A stretch of DNA of 19,252 nucleotides from positions 1 through 19,252 of the forward strand of contig JAYTVD010000115.1 in the NCBI GenBank assembly GCA_043744175.1, given 5' to 3'. The notes below the pieces were generated by a model that was not told the origin of the DNA, searched no databases, and saw only the letters and a program-made list of their open reading frames with translations. The translations under genes and the position numbers were made by a program. This DNA comes from JANMEX01 sp043744175 (lineage in GTDB: Bacteria > Pseudomonadota > Alphaproteobacteria > Rhizobiales > Rhizobiaceae). Shown piece after piece: positions 1 through 7,180 of this stretch (its first letter is position 1; every line of letters begins with the position of its first letter).

Positions 1-2
1 TT

Positions 3-65
3 ATGACAGGCGTTCGCGACACATCTCAAATCGTGGCGCTGGTCGCCGCCATTGCCTCGCTGTGA
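3..65 (+). CDS. C-terminal end of an upstream gene (partial)
   Basis: A frame open from the left edge ends at TGA 63-65; its last residues are hydrophobic (ending QIVALVAAIASL). The next gene's ATG lies 10 bases after this stop, the tight spacing seen throughout the window, so it is probably the last gene before it in the same operon. Too little remains to name a family. The frame-2 reading of the same bases is rich in Arg/His and looks non-coding. An in-frame ATG at position 3 exists, but a 20-residue gene is less likely than a truncated one. Confidence 0.35.
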   Translation: MTGVRDTSQIVALVAAIASL

Positions 66-75
66 CGGGGCGCTG

Positions 76-750
76 ATGTATCAACCCGCCAACACACGCT
101 GCGCCCAACGTATTCATGCCGCAACCTTTGCACAGAGCGTGCGCACGCTCGGAATTTCTGCGGTCGAAACCGAAGCCAAGTCCGGAGATCTCGCTAGGGA
201 CATTGCCATAACCACGGCAGGATTTGGCAAGCGCGTGATGCTCATAAACGTGCGAGAACTCAACGAGTTTGGTGTCAAGGGCGGAACAGCCAGAGACTTC
301 CTCAAAGGCGCAATAGATTCAAACGAGGGCATTTTGGACGTGCGCATCATGCGCGGCAGCGATGCCCAGCGCACCATCAATGACAGAAGTGCATTGCACG
401 CCCTGCTAACAGAACTTGCTGAATTCATCGACGCCATCATCTTCGATTTACCTGCACATGATGAGGCAATGCCGGCGGTTTATGGCCCGATTGCCGCGCT
501 TGTGCTGGATTCAGTGATGCTGGTCGCCATGCCTTCGGTCACGCCAACTATCAAGCTAAAAGAAGCTCTGTCGTGGCTACGCGAATCCGGCGCGGTGATT
601 GCGGCGATTGTTCTCAATGACAGGTACAACCCCACACTTGGTGATGAAATCATCCGCGAATTTCGCCGTCTTTCCAAATACTTCCCTTTCCTACAGCGGT
701 TTATTGAGGCGCAAATTGCCGGCTTTCCCGCTCTAAACCGCCACCATTAG
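76..750 (+). CDS. CpsD/BY-kinase-like P-loop ATPase with degenerate nucleotide site
   Basis: A 224-residue protein with the fold signature of the CpsD/CapB bacterial tyrosine kinases that partner Wzz-type chain-length proteins at the inner membrane. The order of elements is kept: beta strand LGISAV, a loop in the Walker A position, a helix, a strand in the Walker A' position (VMLINVRE) and a Walker B strand (DAIIFDLPA). The Walker A loop reads ETEAKSGDLA where the family has GEGKST: Lys-Ser remain, but the glycines and the final Thr are lost. Walker A' lacks the usual IDAD aspartates. There is no C-terminal tyrosine cluster; the tail is ALNRHH. It is therefore probably not an active tyrosine kinase but a structural or regulatory paralogue. 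I chose ATG 76 over an in-frame TTG at 52, which overlaps the preceding gene. A GT4 gene follows after 8 bases. Confidence 0.7.
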   Translation: MYQPANTRCAQRIHAATFAQSVRTLGISAVETEAKSGDLARDIAITTAGFGKRVMLINVRELNEFGVKGGTARDFLKGAIDSNEGILDVRIMRGSDAQRTINDRSALHALLTELAEFIDAIIFDLPAHDEAMPAVYGPIAALVLDSVMLVAMPSVTPTIKLKEALSWLRESGAVIAAIVLNDRYNPTLGDEIIREFRRLSKYFPFLQRFIEAQIAGFPALNRHH

Positions 751-758
751 GATCAATA

Positions 759-1811
759 ATGATACTGCATTTCTTAGACACAAGAATAATTGGCGGCATC
801 GAAACCCATGTCGAGACATTGGTGAAAGCGCAAAACGCGGCAGGCCACAGCGCAGCGGTAGTCCTGTGGCGCTGTCACGATCATGGACAAACGTTGGAAC
901 GCTTCAAAAAGTCCGGCCTGCGCGTTATAAATGCGGGCGGCAGTTTACGAAGCTTGTATCGTATTTTGACCCGCTTGAGGCCATCAATATTACATACACA
1001 TGGCTACAAGGGCGGCATAATTGGTAGATTGTTAGCGCGAATTTCAGGCGTCGCGGTCGTCTCCACATTTCACGCAGGAGAGCGAGGAAAGTTTCCGGTA
1101 AACGTCTATCAAACCGTCGATGAATGGACGTCGTTCCTAGGTACACGCATTGCTGTTAGCCATGAGATTGCCGACGCTATGCCCTTTGCCACCGAGTTTG
1201 TGCCAAACTTTGTTGAGGTTCCGGAACCAAAAAATCACCGCAAAGACAATCGACACATTTCTTTCGTTGGTCGAATTTCACACGAGAAGGGGCCTGATAT
1301 CTTCGGGGCGATTGCCAAAGCCTGCGGTGACAAAAGCAGTTTTGTGATGTTTGGGGATGGTCCGCTTATGGGCACACTCAAATTGAAATGTGGCAACTTC
1401 GTCCGCTTCAATGGCTTTGCAACTGATATGGAGGAGGTCTGGAAACGCACCGAGCTTTTGGTTATGCCCAGCCGCAACGAAGGCCTGCCGATGGCCGCGC
1501 TGGAGGCGATGGCCAGAGGAATTCCGCTTCTTGCGGCAAAGGTGGGTGCACTGCCATATATCATTCAGCATGGAAAAAATGGTCTATTATTCGATGCGGA
1601 AGATGTTGATGCCGCCATTGCTGCGGTGAGGACTTGGCAATCAACATCACAACGCAAAAAAGTCGCCATGAGTGCTGCAGCGCGCCAGACAATTCAAGAA
1701 AAATACAGCACCACCATTGGGCTGCCAAAAATCATGCATGCTTATCGTCGGGCAGGTTGGCACGCCCCGGCCTCAATCATCAGTATGGTCCAATCATCAT
1801 CGGGTCGATAG
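759..1811 (+). CDS. GT4-family glycosyltransferase
   Basis: A 350-residue retaining, GT-B fold transferase expected to add a sugar from a nucleotide donor to the lipid-linked repeat unit at the cytoplasmic face. The N-terminal acceptor domain opens with the glycine loop RIIGGIETHV (about residues 9-18). The donor domain has GRISHEKG (about 171-178, Arg and Lys contacting the donor phosphate) and the EX7E signature EGLPMAALE (E241 and E249), followed by a C-terminal Rossmann half. AGGA lies 6 bases before the ATG. The last 70 bases overlap the 3' end of the convergent kinase/REC/phosphatase gene, so both C-termini are read from the same DNA. Donor and acceptor sugars cannot be told. Confidence 0.88.
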   Translation: MILHFLDTRIIGGIETHVETLVKAQNAAGHSAAVVLWRCHDHGQTLERFKKSGLRVINAGGSLRSLYRILTRLRPSILHTHGYKGGIIGRLLARISGVAVVSTFHAGERGKFPVNVYQTVDEWTSFLGTRIAVSHEIADAMPFATEFVPNFVEVPEPKNHRKDNRHISFVGRISHEKGPDIFGAIAKACGDKSSFVMFGDGPLMGTLKLKCGNFVRFNGFATDMEEVWKRTELLVMPSRNEGLPMAALEAMARGIPLLAAKVGALPYIIQHGKNGLLFDAEDVDAAIAAVRTWQSTSQRKKVAMSAAARQTIQEKYSTTIGLPKIMHAYRRAGWHAPASIISMVQSSSGR

Positions 1812-3262
1812 CCCGTCAATCTATCCAGCGCCGCAGCCATCGCGTCTATTGCTACCTCAATTGGCGCATCCGCACCGTCAGTAGCCGCCTGCAATACAGA
1901 TGAGGGGATGCCAATGCGGTAGGCAAGACCCTCCGGATCAATGCCATCGGTCGCCGCGAAAAGCCTTTGCCCTTTACCCAAGTCAAGCTTGACAGTCTTC
2001 GCCAACGGCTGGTCGCTCAACCCCGGCAACGCTCCCGCTACGGATATCTCCGCAACGTCCGTGCCTGAAAATAGAAGCGGTGAGGGGTGCCCGCCTGATG
2101 CAATTTCAATCTTGCCAAATGGCAACAAATCAATCACCAAAAAAGTACCAATCACATGCTCTGGCAACTTGGCATGATAGAGCGCGGTAGAGAATCCGTT
2201 CACAAATGCGGCGGGCTCGCAGTCTTCAAGACCCGCTTGGATACCACGAAACAGGCCGACCCATGTTGCCGAGCGGGCGAGCGCATTCGTGCCGTGCCCC
2301 ATCAAATCTGCCAGAACCAAACGGCGGCGTGGCCTGCCGCCAAGATCAAGCAGCAGATCACCGCCGCCACTCGCCGCAGTTCCCATGCTATAGGCGAGTG
2401 AGTAGCCCTCCAGCGTCGAAAAATCCGGACGACCAACAATGCCCTCAAGTACTTTGTTGAAATGCCGTGCCTCAATCAAGCGCTGACGCGAACGGGCAGC
2501 AAGCGTCTTATCAACGGCCGCAAGCAGCGCCTTGGGGCGCACGGGCTTGGCCAAAACCGTCTCAATGCCCAGCCGCACGGCATCTTGAATGACCTGTTCT
2601 GAAGTGTCTGATGTTACCAATATCAACGGTACATTCAGGTCTTCGCCGCTACGTTCTAAAGCGGCTAAAAAGTCACTGGACTTGCCATCGCTTAAGTGAA
2701 TATCCGCGATGATTAGATCAATATCACTCGTCAATTTTTGCTTCAGTTCCGCCAATGAACTAGCCGTGCTGATCTCAAATCTACCCGCCAGCACCGCCTC
2801 GAATAGTGCAAGCGTCGCGTCGCTGTCCTCAACGATAAGCACCCGTAATTTCGCCCGTGCGAACCGGCGAAATAGTGTTAATCTATTCCAACCGTCGGCT
2901 CTGGAATACTGAACCTTGTCCATCGCTTCACGCACCAACGCAAGGCCGCGCCCACCTTCCGAAAATATATCCGGCATGATTGCGGCCTTAGTGTAGGCCT
3001 CATTGAAACCCAGATATGCCCCGCCATTGTCCTCTATCATAACCTCGATACCATGGCTGTTTGCCAGCAACTTTATGCGCAACTTCTCGGGCTTCGGGTT
3101 CCCGTGCAAAACCGGATTGGCCGTGGCCTCTGCGATGCAAAGTTCAATGGCATCATTAACATCTGCAGAAAATCGCAAATCCTCCAACACGCGGCGAATC
3201 CGTTTGCGCGCATCTGCAAGTGCGCCAAGGTCTGCGGAAATGGTCTCGCCAAATAGGTTCAT
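1742..3262 (-). CDS. RsbW-like kinase / receiver / PP2C phosphatase fusion (SypE-like)
   Basis: A 506-residue cytoplasmic regulator in three parts. Residues 1-130: HATPase_c_2 serine kinase of the RsbW type, with N-box EATAN (E45, N49), D78 in EDNGG and the glycine loop EGGRGL (102-107). Residues 138-255: receiver domain with acidic pair E145/D146, phosphoacceptor D187 (IIADIHL) and K239 (LAKP). Residues 270-500: SpoIIE/PP2C phosphatase with GGGDL, LADLMGHG (D319), GGHPSPLLF, ATDG (D439) and DDDWTIL near the end; metal ligands look intact. This order is that of SypE of Vibrio fischeri, which phosphorylates and dephosphorylates the STAS protein SypA to gate biofilm polysaccharide. That match is from known family architecture; the same role here is inferred. 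Its ATG overlaps the GT2 stop (ATGA), so translation is probably coupled. No STAS gene is visible in the window. Confidence 0.88.
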   Translation of the reverse strand: MNLFGETISADLGALADARKRIRRVLEDLRFSADVNDAIELCIAEATANPVLHGNPKPEKLRIKLLANSHGIEVMIEDNGGAYLGFNEAYTKAAIMPDIFSEGGRGLALVREAMDKVQYSRADGWNRLTLFRRFARAKLRVLIVEDSDATLALFEAVLAGRFEISTASSLAELKQKLTSDIDLIIADIHLSDGKSSDFLAALERSGEDLNVPLILVTSDTSEQVIQDAVRLGIETVLAKPVRPKALLAAVDKTLAARSRQRLIEARHFNKVLEGIVGRPDFSTLEGYSLAYSMGTAASGGGDLLLDLGGRPRRRLVLADLMGHGTNALARSATWVGLFRGIQAGLEDCEPAAFVNGFSTALYHAKLPEHVIGTFLVIDLLPFGKIEIASGGHPSPLLFSGTDVAEISVAGALPGLSDQPLAKTVKLDLGKGQRLFAATDGIDPEGLAYRIGIPSSVLQAATDGADAPIEVAIDAMAAALDRLTGYRPDDDWTILMIEAGACQPARR

Positions 3263-4206
3263 TTCAAAACCGGCTCTGGGCGTTGAACACCGAGAATTGA
3301 CAATATATCAGCGCCGAGTGCCTTGGCCAATCGAGGTGTCGGATGCGCTCTTAGAGCTGTAAAATGCGATTTGGCCGCCTGCGTAAAATCTTGGTCAGCG
3401 CGGTGATGTTCTGCCAGAGCGACATGGTAGCGGCTCCAAGCTTGGCGCAGCGCGCGTCTCATCGGTTGGCTGGTATCGGGTTCATACCGTTTAATAATTT
3501 GGCGCATGGCACCCAGGCGTGCTTGCCGGTTGGTGGTTAGCGAACCTGTACGCTGCAAATAAGACATCGTGACTGACGACGAACATCCAACTTTACCTCG
3601 CTCCACCAACCGCAGCCACAGATCCCAGTCCTCCGCGGATGGCATCTCTTTTGCAAAACCATTTGCATTTTGCAAAGCATCTCTCCGCGCCATCACGGTC
3701 GATGTCCCGACTAAATTACGACCAAGCAGCAATTCTAACGGCCGCTCGATGAGGCGATACTGAGGGGAAATAGCTGCTAATCTGTTTGGCTTCCAAAATT
3801 CAAATGCGGTGCCGTGGGTCATGCCGTTCATATCTACATGCAGATAGTCAGTGAAAGAAAACAATGCCTCCGGATGTTCATGGTGAAACGCGATCTGACT
3901 CTTCAACTTACGGGGCCACCAATAATCATCGGCATCCAGAAATGCGATGAGGTCAGATTTAGCTATTGAAATCAACAAATTACGCGCTTCACTAGGGCCT
4001 ATTTGTTTCATTTTTATCGTCACTAGTTCCGGATACTCTGCCTTAGCCTGTTGCAGATAATCCCAGCTTCCGTCCGTCGATCCATCATCCAACACTAATA
4101 TTTCTAGCGGCCCTGCGTTTTGCATACGGATCGAATTGAGGGCGATTGGTAGATACTCAACACAGTTGTGTGTTGGGATAATGATTGAACAGATAGGCGT
4201 GGTCAC
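3259..4206 (-). CDS. GT2-family glycosyltransferase
   Basis: A 315-residue inverting GT-A transferase of the WcaA/GT2 type. It shows SIIIPTHN at the start, DDGSTDGSWD (about residues 40-49, nucleotide binding), the metal-binding LDADDYWW (DAD about 91-93) and the catalytic-base region SAEDWDLWLR (E192-D193). The C-terminal 100 residues are basic and helical. Start choice: this GTG has GAGGAG 9 bases upstream (4216-4221) and lies 29 bases downstream of the start point predicted from the minus-strand sigma54 promoter. A longer GTG start at 4239 would lie upstream of that point and has no visible ribosome site. The gene is first in a two-gene operon with the SypE-like regulator. Sugar specificity is unknown. 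Confidence 0.87.
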   Translation of the reverse strand: MTTPICSIIIPTHNCVEYLPIALNSIRMQNAGPLEILVLDDGSTDGSWDYLQQAKAEYPELVTIKMKQIGPSEARNLLISIAKSDLIAFLDADDYWWPRKLKSQIAFHHEHPEALFSFTDYLHVDMNGMTHGTAFEFWKPNRLAAISPQYRLIERPLELLLGRNLVGTSTVMARRDALQNANGFAKEMPSAEDWDLWLRLVERGKVGCSSSVTMSYLQRTGSLTTNRQARLGAMRQIIKRYEPDTSQPMRRALRQAWSRYHVALAEHHRADQDFTQAAKSHFTALRAHPTPRLAKALGADILSILGVQRPEPVLK

Positions 4207-4233
4207 AGGCGCGGGCTCCTCGATGTTTCTATG

Positions 4234-4249
4234 TGGCACTGGCTTTGCA
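4234..4249 (+). promoter_or_regulatory. sigma54 (-24/-12) promoter of the wzx-wzy unit
   Basis: The sequence TGGCACTGGCTTTGCA matches the sigma54 consensus TGGCACRNNNNTTGCW at every fixed position except base 7. GG and GC are separated by exactly 10 bases. The predicted start point is near 4260, giving a 25-base leader with GAGGA (4272-4276) before ATG 4285. It interlocks with a divergent sigma54 promoter on the other strand. The promoter is inferred from sequence only, but an NtrC-type activator is encoded in the same locus. Confidence 0.75.
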
Positions 4250-4261
4250 AGGCTCGTGCCG
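4246..4261 (-). promoter_or_regulatory. divergent sigma54 promoter of the GT2/SypE-like unit
   Basis: Read on the minus strand, 4261 to 4246 is CGGCACGAGCCTTGCA: the sigma54 consensus with only the first T changed to C and correct GG-N10-GC spacing. The predicted start is near 4235, with a 29-base leader carrying GAGGAG before GTG 4206. Its -12 box is the other half of the palindrome TTGCAA (4245-4250) used by the plus-strand promoter, so the two polymerase sites overlap. Confidence 0.68.
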
Positions 4262-4284
4262 CAGCCGCAGCGAGGATTTCAACT

Positions 4285-5733
4285 ATGGCAGAGAGTAACC
4301 CCGAGCCCAAGCTAAGCGTCGGACAGACGCTGGGGCAGATAAGCTCAATGGCAGTCTATGGTCTGTCGATCTTGATGCTGAAGGGCTTCTCGCTGATCAC
4401 CATTCCGCTTTATGCGCGATATCTTGGTCCCGCCGAATATGGCAAGCTCGATATCGTTGTTTCGGTGATCGAGTTTGTCGGCCTGTGCGCCTCGTTAGGT
4501 TTGGCCGACACACTTTATCGCTTCGCCTCCAGCGGTAGTGTAATGGAACGGTCACGGGCCGAAGGCCAAGTCTTTGGCTCCGGCCTGATGGGCGCGCTGT
4601 TCATAGCCACTATTGTCCAATTTCTTGTACCGTTCATTCGTGATTTTTTCAGCATGACTATTGCCATCGCGCCGCTACGGGCAGGGCTGTTCGCCGCAAC
4701 CATCACCGGGCTTGTGGAACTACCCTTGGCGTGGATGCGCCTGCATAATCACACTCTGCGTTATCTCGCATTTGTCACGGGGCGCTCGCTTTCGCAAATT
4801 ATGCTGACGTGGATACTACTGCGGCAGGGCCATGGCGTGGCGGCAATTCTATACGCAACATTGTCCATCAACCTTGCCTCTGTCACCGTCTTCGCCACGC
4901 TTAGCGCCCATTCATGCCGCCTAGTGTTTAGCAGCATTGGCTTTACCAACATGGCGCATTATGGCCTGCCCTTGGTTGGCGGCGGGCTGGCCATGTATGC
5001 GCTCGGCACGTTTGATCGACTGTTTCTTGCTAAAGCTGTCACCCCGCAAGATATCGGCCACTATGCCATCGCTGCCAAACTTGCGCTGGCCACCGCGCTT
5101 TTTGTCCAGCCTTTGGCGCTATGGTGGTACCCAAAACGCGTGGCTGTCCTAAGAGAGCCAGACGGCATCGCGCGGAACGCCAAGGTCTGGAATTTGGGCT
5201 TCACCATTCTCATGGCTGGCGCATCTTTCGCTGCCCTTGGATTGCCCCTGTTTATCGAATTCGGCTTGCCGCATGTATATGCGCCAGCATTGAAATATCT
5301 GCCGTGGCTCATACTCGCCAGCGTGCTGAATGAATTGGTTAGCCTTTCCAGCGGCGGCGCATATCTGCGGCGTGGAGGCTATGAAATTCTCATTGTAAAT
5401 TCTGCCGCAGCCCTTATCGCGCTCATCGGATACATCGCACTCATTCCTTCATTCGGCGTGACCGGAGCGATAGCCGCAACGTTAGCCGCGCATCTCGTCA
5501 GGCTCGCAATCTTTGTATTTCGTACGAAAATTACAGCACCAGTCCCGCTATTCACCGCGCCAACATTGTTGGTCAGCCTGGCAGCGCTCATTCCCGTTCT
5601 GGTGGCACTACAAGGCATATCCCTTGCGCTAAGACTTGCACTGGTTGTGACAACGCCGCTGCTGGTCTTCGGCTATGCCCTCATGTTCGGATTGGTATCC
5701 GTGCCGAAGATTGGCCGTGTCCGCTTTGTCTGA
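4285..5733 (+). CDS. Wzx-type oligosaccharide flippase (MOP superfamily)
   Basis: A 482-residue, very hydrophobic protein with about 12-14 membrane helices, of the polysaccharide-biosynthesis/flippase (MATE-like MOP) type. The early segment LITIPLYARYLGPAEYGKLD (about residues 30-50) is the typical N-terminal Wzx motif. It should flip the undecaprenyl-linked repeat unit from the cytoplasmic to the periplasmic side of the inner membrane. The start is ATG 4285 with GAGGA 8 bases upstream. An in-frame ATG at 4231 would lie inside the sigma54 promoter and is rejected. The gene is followed by the polymerase-like gene with a short overlap, the usual Wzx-Wzy pairing. Confidence 0.9.
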   Translation: MAESNPEPKLSVGQTLGQISSMAVYGLSILMLKGFSLITIPLYARYLGPAEYGKLDIVVSVIEFVGLCASLGLADTLYRFASSGSVMERSRAEGQVFGSGLMGALFIATIVQFLVPFIRDFFSMTIAIAPLRAGLFAATITGLVELPLAWMRLHNHTLRYLAFVTGRSLSQIMLTWILLRQGHGVAAILYATLSINLASVTVFATLSAHSCRLVFSSIGFTNMAHYGLPLVGGGLAMYALGTFDRLFLAKAVTPQDIGHYAIAAKLALATALFVQPLALWWYPKRVAVLREPDGIARNAKVWNLGFTILMAGASFAALGLPLFIEFGLPHVYAPALKYLPWLILASVLNELVSLSSGGAYLRRGGYEILIVNSAAALIALIGYIALIPSFGVTGAIAATLAAHLVRLAIFVFRTKITAPVPLFTAPTLLVSLAALIPVLVALQGISLALRLALVVTTPLLVFGYALMFGLVSVPKIGRVRFV

Positions 5734-7144
5734 GTTAGCAACAGCGCAAAGCTCTGGCGGTATTCGCCATCTTTCAAACGCAGGCAAAAGCAAGTCTTTC
5801 GTCATTGCCTTGGCCGCATCCATGTTGGCAGTCTTGCCGATACTTGCCATCGCGCAGCCAGCGTTGCTTGTCCCGCTCGGACTGTTACCGGTCGTGATCT
5901 TTTTTGTTTTCCGCATTCCCATTTGGCTGTGTCTGGGCTTCGTCGCCTTTTCATTTTTCCGGCTGCATGAGGCTTTCCCGTTTTTGATGCCGCTGCACAT
6001 TCCGCAATTGTTGGCCTTGCCAACGTTGTTCGTCTTGGTCTGGCACATCGGTGTCAAAAAGCAGGTGAAACCATATTGGGGGCCGGAACTCACAACCTTT
6101 TCGGTATTCTTCTCAATCGTCACCTTAGGCCTGCCGTTCGCCTCAAACTTCGGCATAGCGTTTGCTTATTGGAACGCAACATACGTCAAAATTGGTATCA
6201 TGACCGTCGCCATCGCCTGGCTTGTCCGCAAAGAGACGGACTTTGCCTTGGCGCTCAAAGTTATGGTCGTCTCCGGCGCGCTGGTTTCGATGGTGGCAGT
6301 CTCAAACAAGCTCGCAGGCATCGGCTTGGTAGAAGGCACGCGCGTTACTATAGGTCGCGATTTTGGCTCCGTTTTGGGCGACCCGAATGACCTGTCATTG
6401 GTGCTTACATTTCCGCTTTCATTTGCGGTCGCCATGGCCACAACCAAGCATCGCTGGTTCCTGCGCCTCCTCGGCTTCGCCGCGACTGGGCTCATAGTCT
6501 GGGCGGTGTTGTGCACGCAAAGCCGTGGCGGCATCATCGGCACGCTGGCAGTTTTTGCCGTTACTGGCCTTCGTATTGTGAAATCAAAACTCCTGCTTGG
6601 CGGCGTTGGTGGCCTTGTCGGCGGCATCCTGTTTTTGTTCGCTGGCATCTCTGACCGGTCATCTGGCGGCGCGTCAGAATCTGGCATTGATGAAAGCGCG
6701 ATGGGCCGCATTTGGGCGTGGACCGCCGCCTATAATATGGCGCTGGCCAAACCGCTCCATGGCGTCGGGCTTGATAATTTCATCCCCAATTTTTGGCTCT
6801 ACACGCCGCATTGGACCGGCTTTAACAAGGCTGTACACTCAACATGGTTGGGCGTTTTGGCGGAAACCGGATTCCCCGGAATCATTGCCTTCGTCGTCAT
6901 GGTGTTGATGAATGTGCGCGTCATCTTGGTTGCCTCACGCTCGCTTCGCGACAATAACGCACCCGTCTCGGTCACAGCGTTGTCCTATGCAGTCCTGTCA
7001 GGTTTTGCTGGCTTTTGCGGTTCCGGAACATTCCTCACGCAAGGGTTCACATGGCCTGTCTATATCCTGATAGCCTTCACCGCAGCAGTCTCCCAATTTG
7101 CAAAACAGTTCGCACTTCGCGATTCTGATCTTAGCAAAATATAG
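5717..7144 (+). CDS. Wzy-type polymerase / O-antigen ligase-family membrane protein
   Basis: About 475 residues with roughly 10-12 membrane helices. Hallmarks of the O-antigen ligase/polymerase (Wzy_C, PF04932) family are DPNDL (about 222-226), TQSRGG before a helix (about 267-272), and a long periplasmic loop with a conserved His (VHSTWLGVLAETGF, His about 374). The nearest memory match is the exosortase-A-associated O-antigen-ligase-like subgroup, although no exosortase is in view. With the flippase it would join repeat units in the periplasm. The start is uncertain: GTG 5717 gives a 17-base overlap with the flippase gene; ATG 5675 and later TTG/ATG codons are alternatives. Confidence 0.85.
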   Translation: MSALSELATAQSSGGIRHLSNAGKSKSFVIALAASMLAVLPILAIAQPALLVPLGLLPVVIFFVFRIPIWLCLGFVAFSFFRLHEAFPFLMPLHIPQLLALPTLFVLVWHIGVKKQVKPYWGPELTTFSVFFSIVTLGLPFASNFGIAFAYWNATYVKIGIMTVAIAWLVRKETDFALALKVMVVSGALVSMVAVSNKLAGIGLVEGTRVTIGRDFGSVLGDPNDLSLVLTFPLSFAVAMATTKHRWFLRLLGFAATGLIVWAVLCTQSRGGIIGTLAVFAVTGLRIVKSKLLLGGVGGLVGGILFLFAGISDRSSGGASESGIDESAMGRIWAWTAAYNMALAKPLHGVGLDNFIPNFWLYTPHWTGFNKAVHSTWLGVLAETGFPGIIAFVVMVLMNVRVILVASRSLRDNNAPVSVTALSYAVLSGFAGFCGSGTFLTQGFTWPVYILIAFTAAVSQFAKQFALRDSDLSKI

Positions 7145-7164
7145 TGAAATCAATGATTTAGGAC

Positions 7165-7180
7165 TGGCACACTTCCTGCA
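7165..7180 (+). promoter_or_regulatory. sigma54 promoter before glmS
   Basis: TGGCACACTTCCTGCA in the 81-base gap after the polymerase gene fits TGGCACRNNNNTTGCW with one mismatch (C for the first T of the -12 box) and correct GG-N10-GC spacing. The predicted start is near 7191, giving a 35-base leader that contains the ribosome site GAGGGA (7213-7218). No terminator hairpin is seen between the polymerase stop and this site, so read-through from upstream is also possible. The gap is too short for a glmS ribozyme-riboswitch. Confidence 0.7.

Noticed and set aside
4231..4284. N-terminal extension of the flippase from ATG 4231
   Set aside because: The extra codons lie within the predicted sigma54 promoter and upstream of its start point, and they encode an Ala-rich stretch unlike flippases. 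ATG 4285 has a good ribosome site.
5629..6156. 175-codon minus-strand open frame across the flippase/polymerase junction
   Set aside because: Its product is low-complexity and Lys/Thr/Asn-rich, matching the antisense of hydrophobic membrane codons, with no motif.
6166..6711. 181-codon minus-strand open frame inside the polymerase gene
   Set aside because: It is antisense to a clear membrane protein. The Pro/Arg/Ser-rich product is typical of shadow frames.
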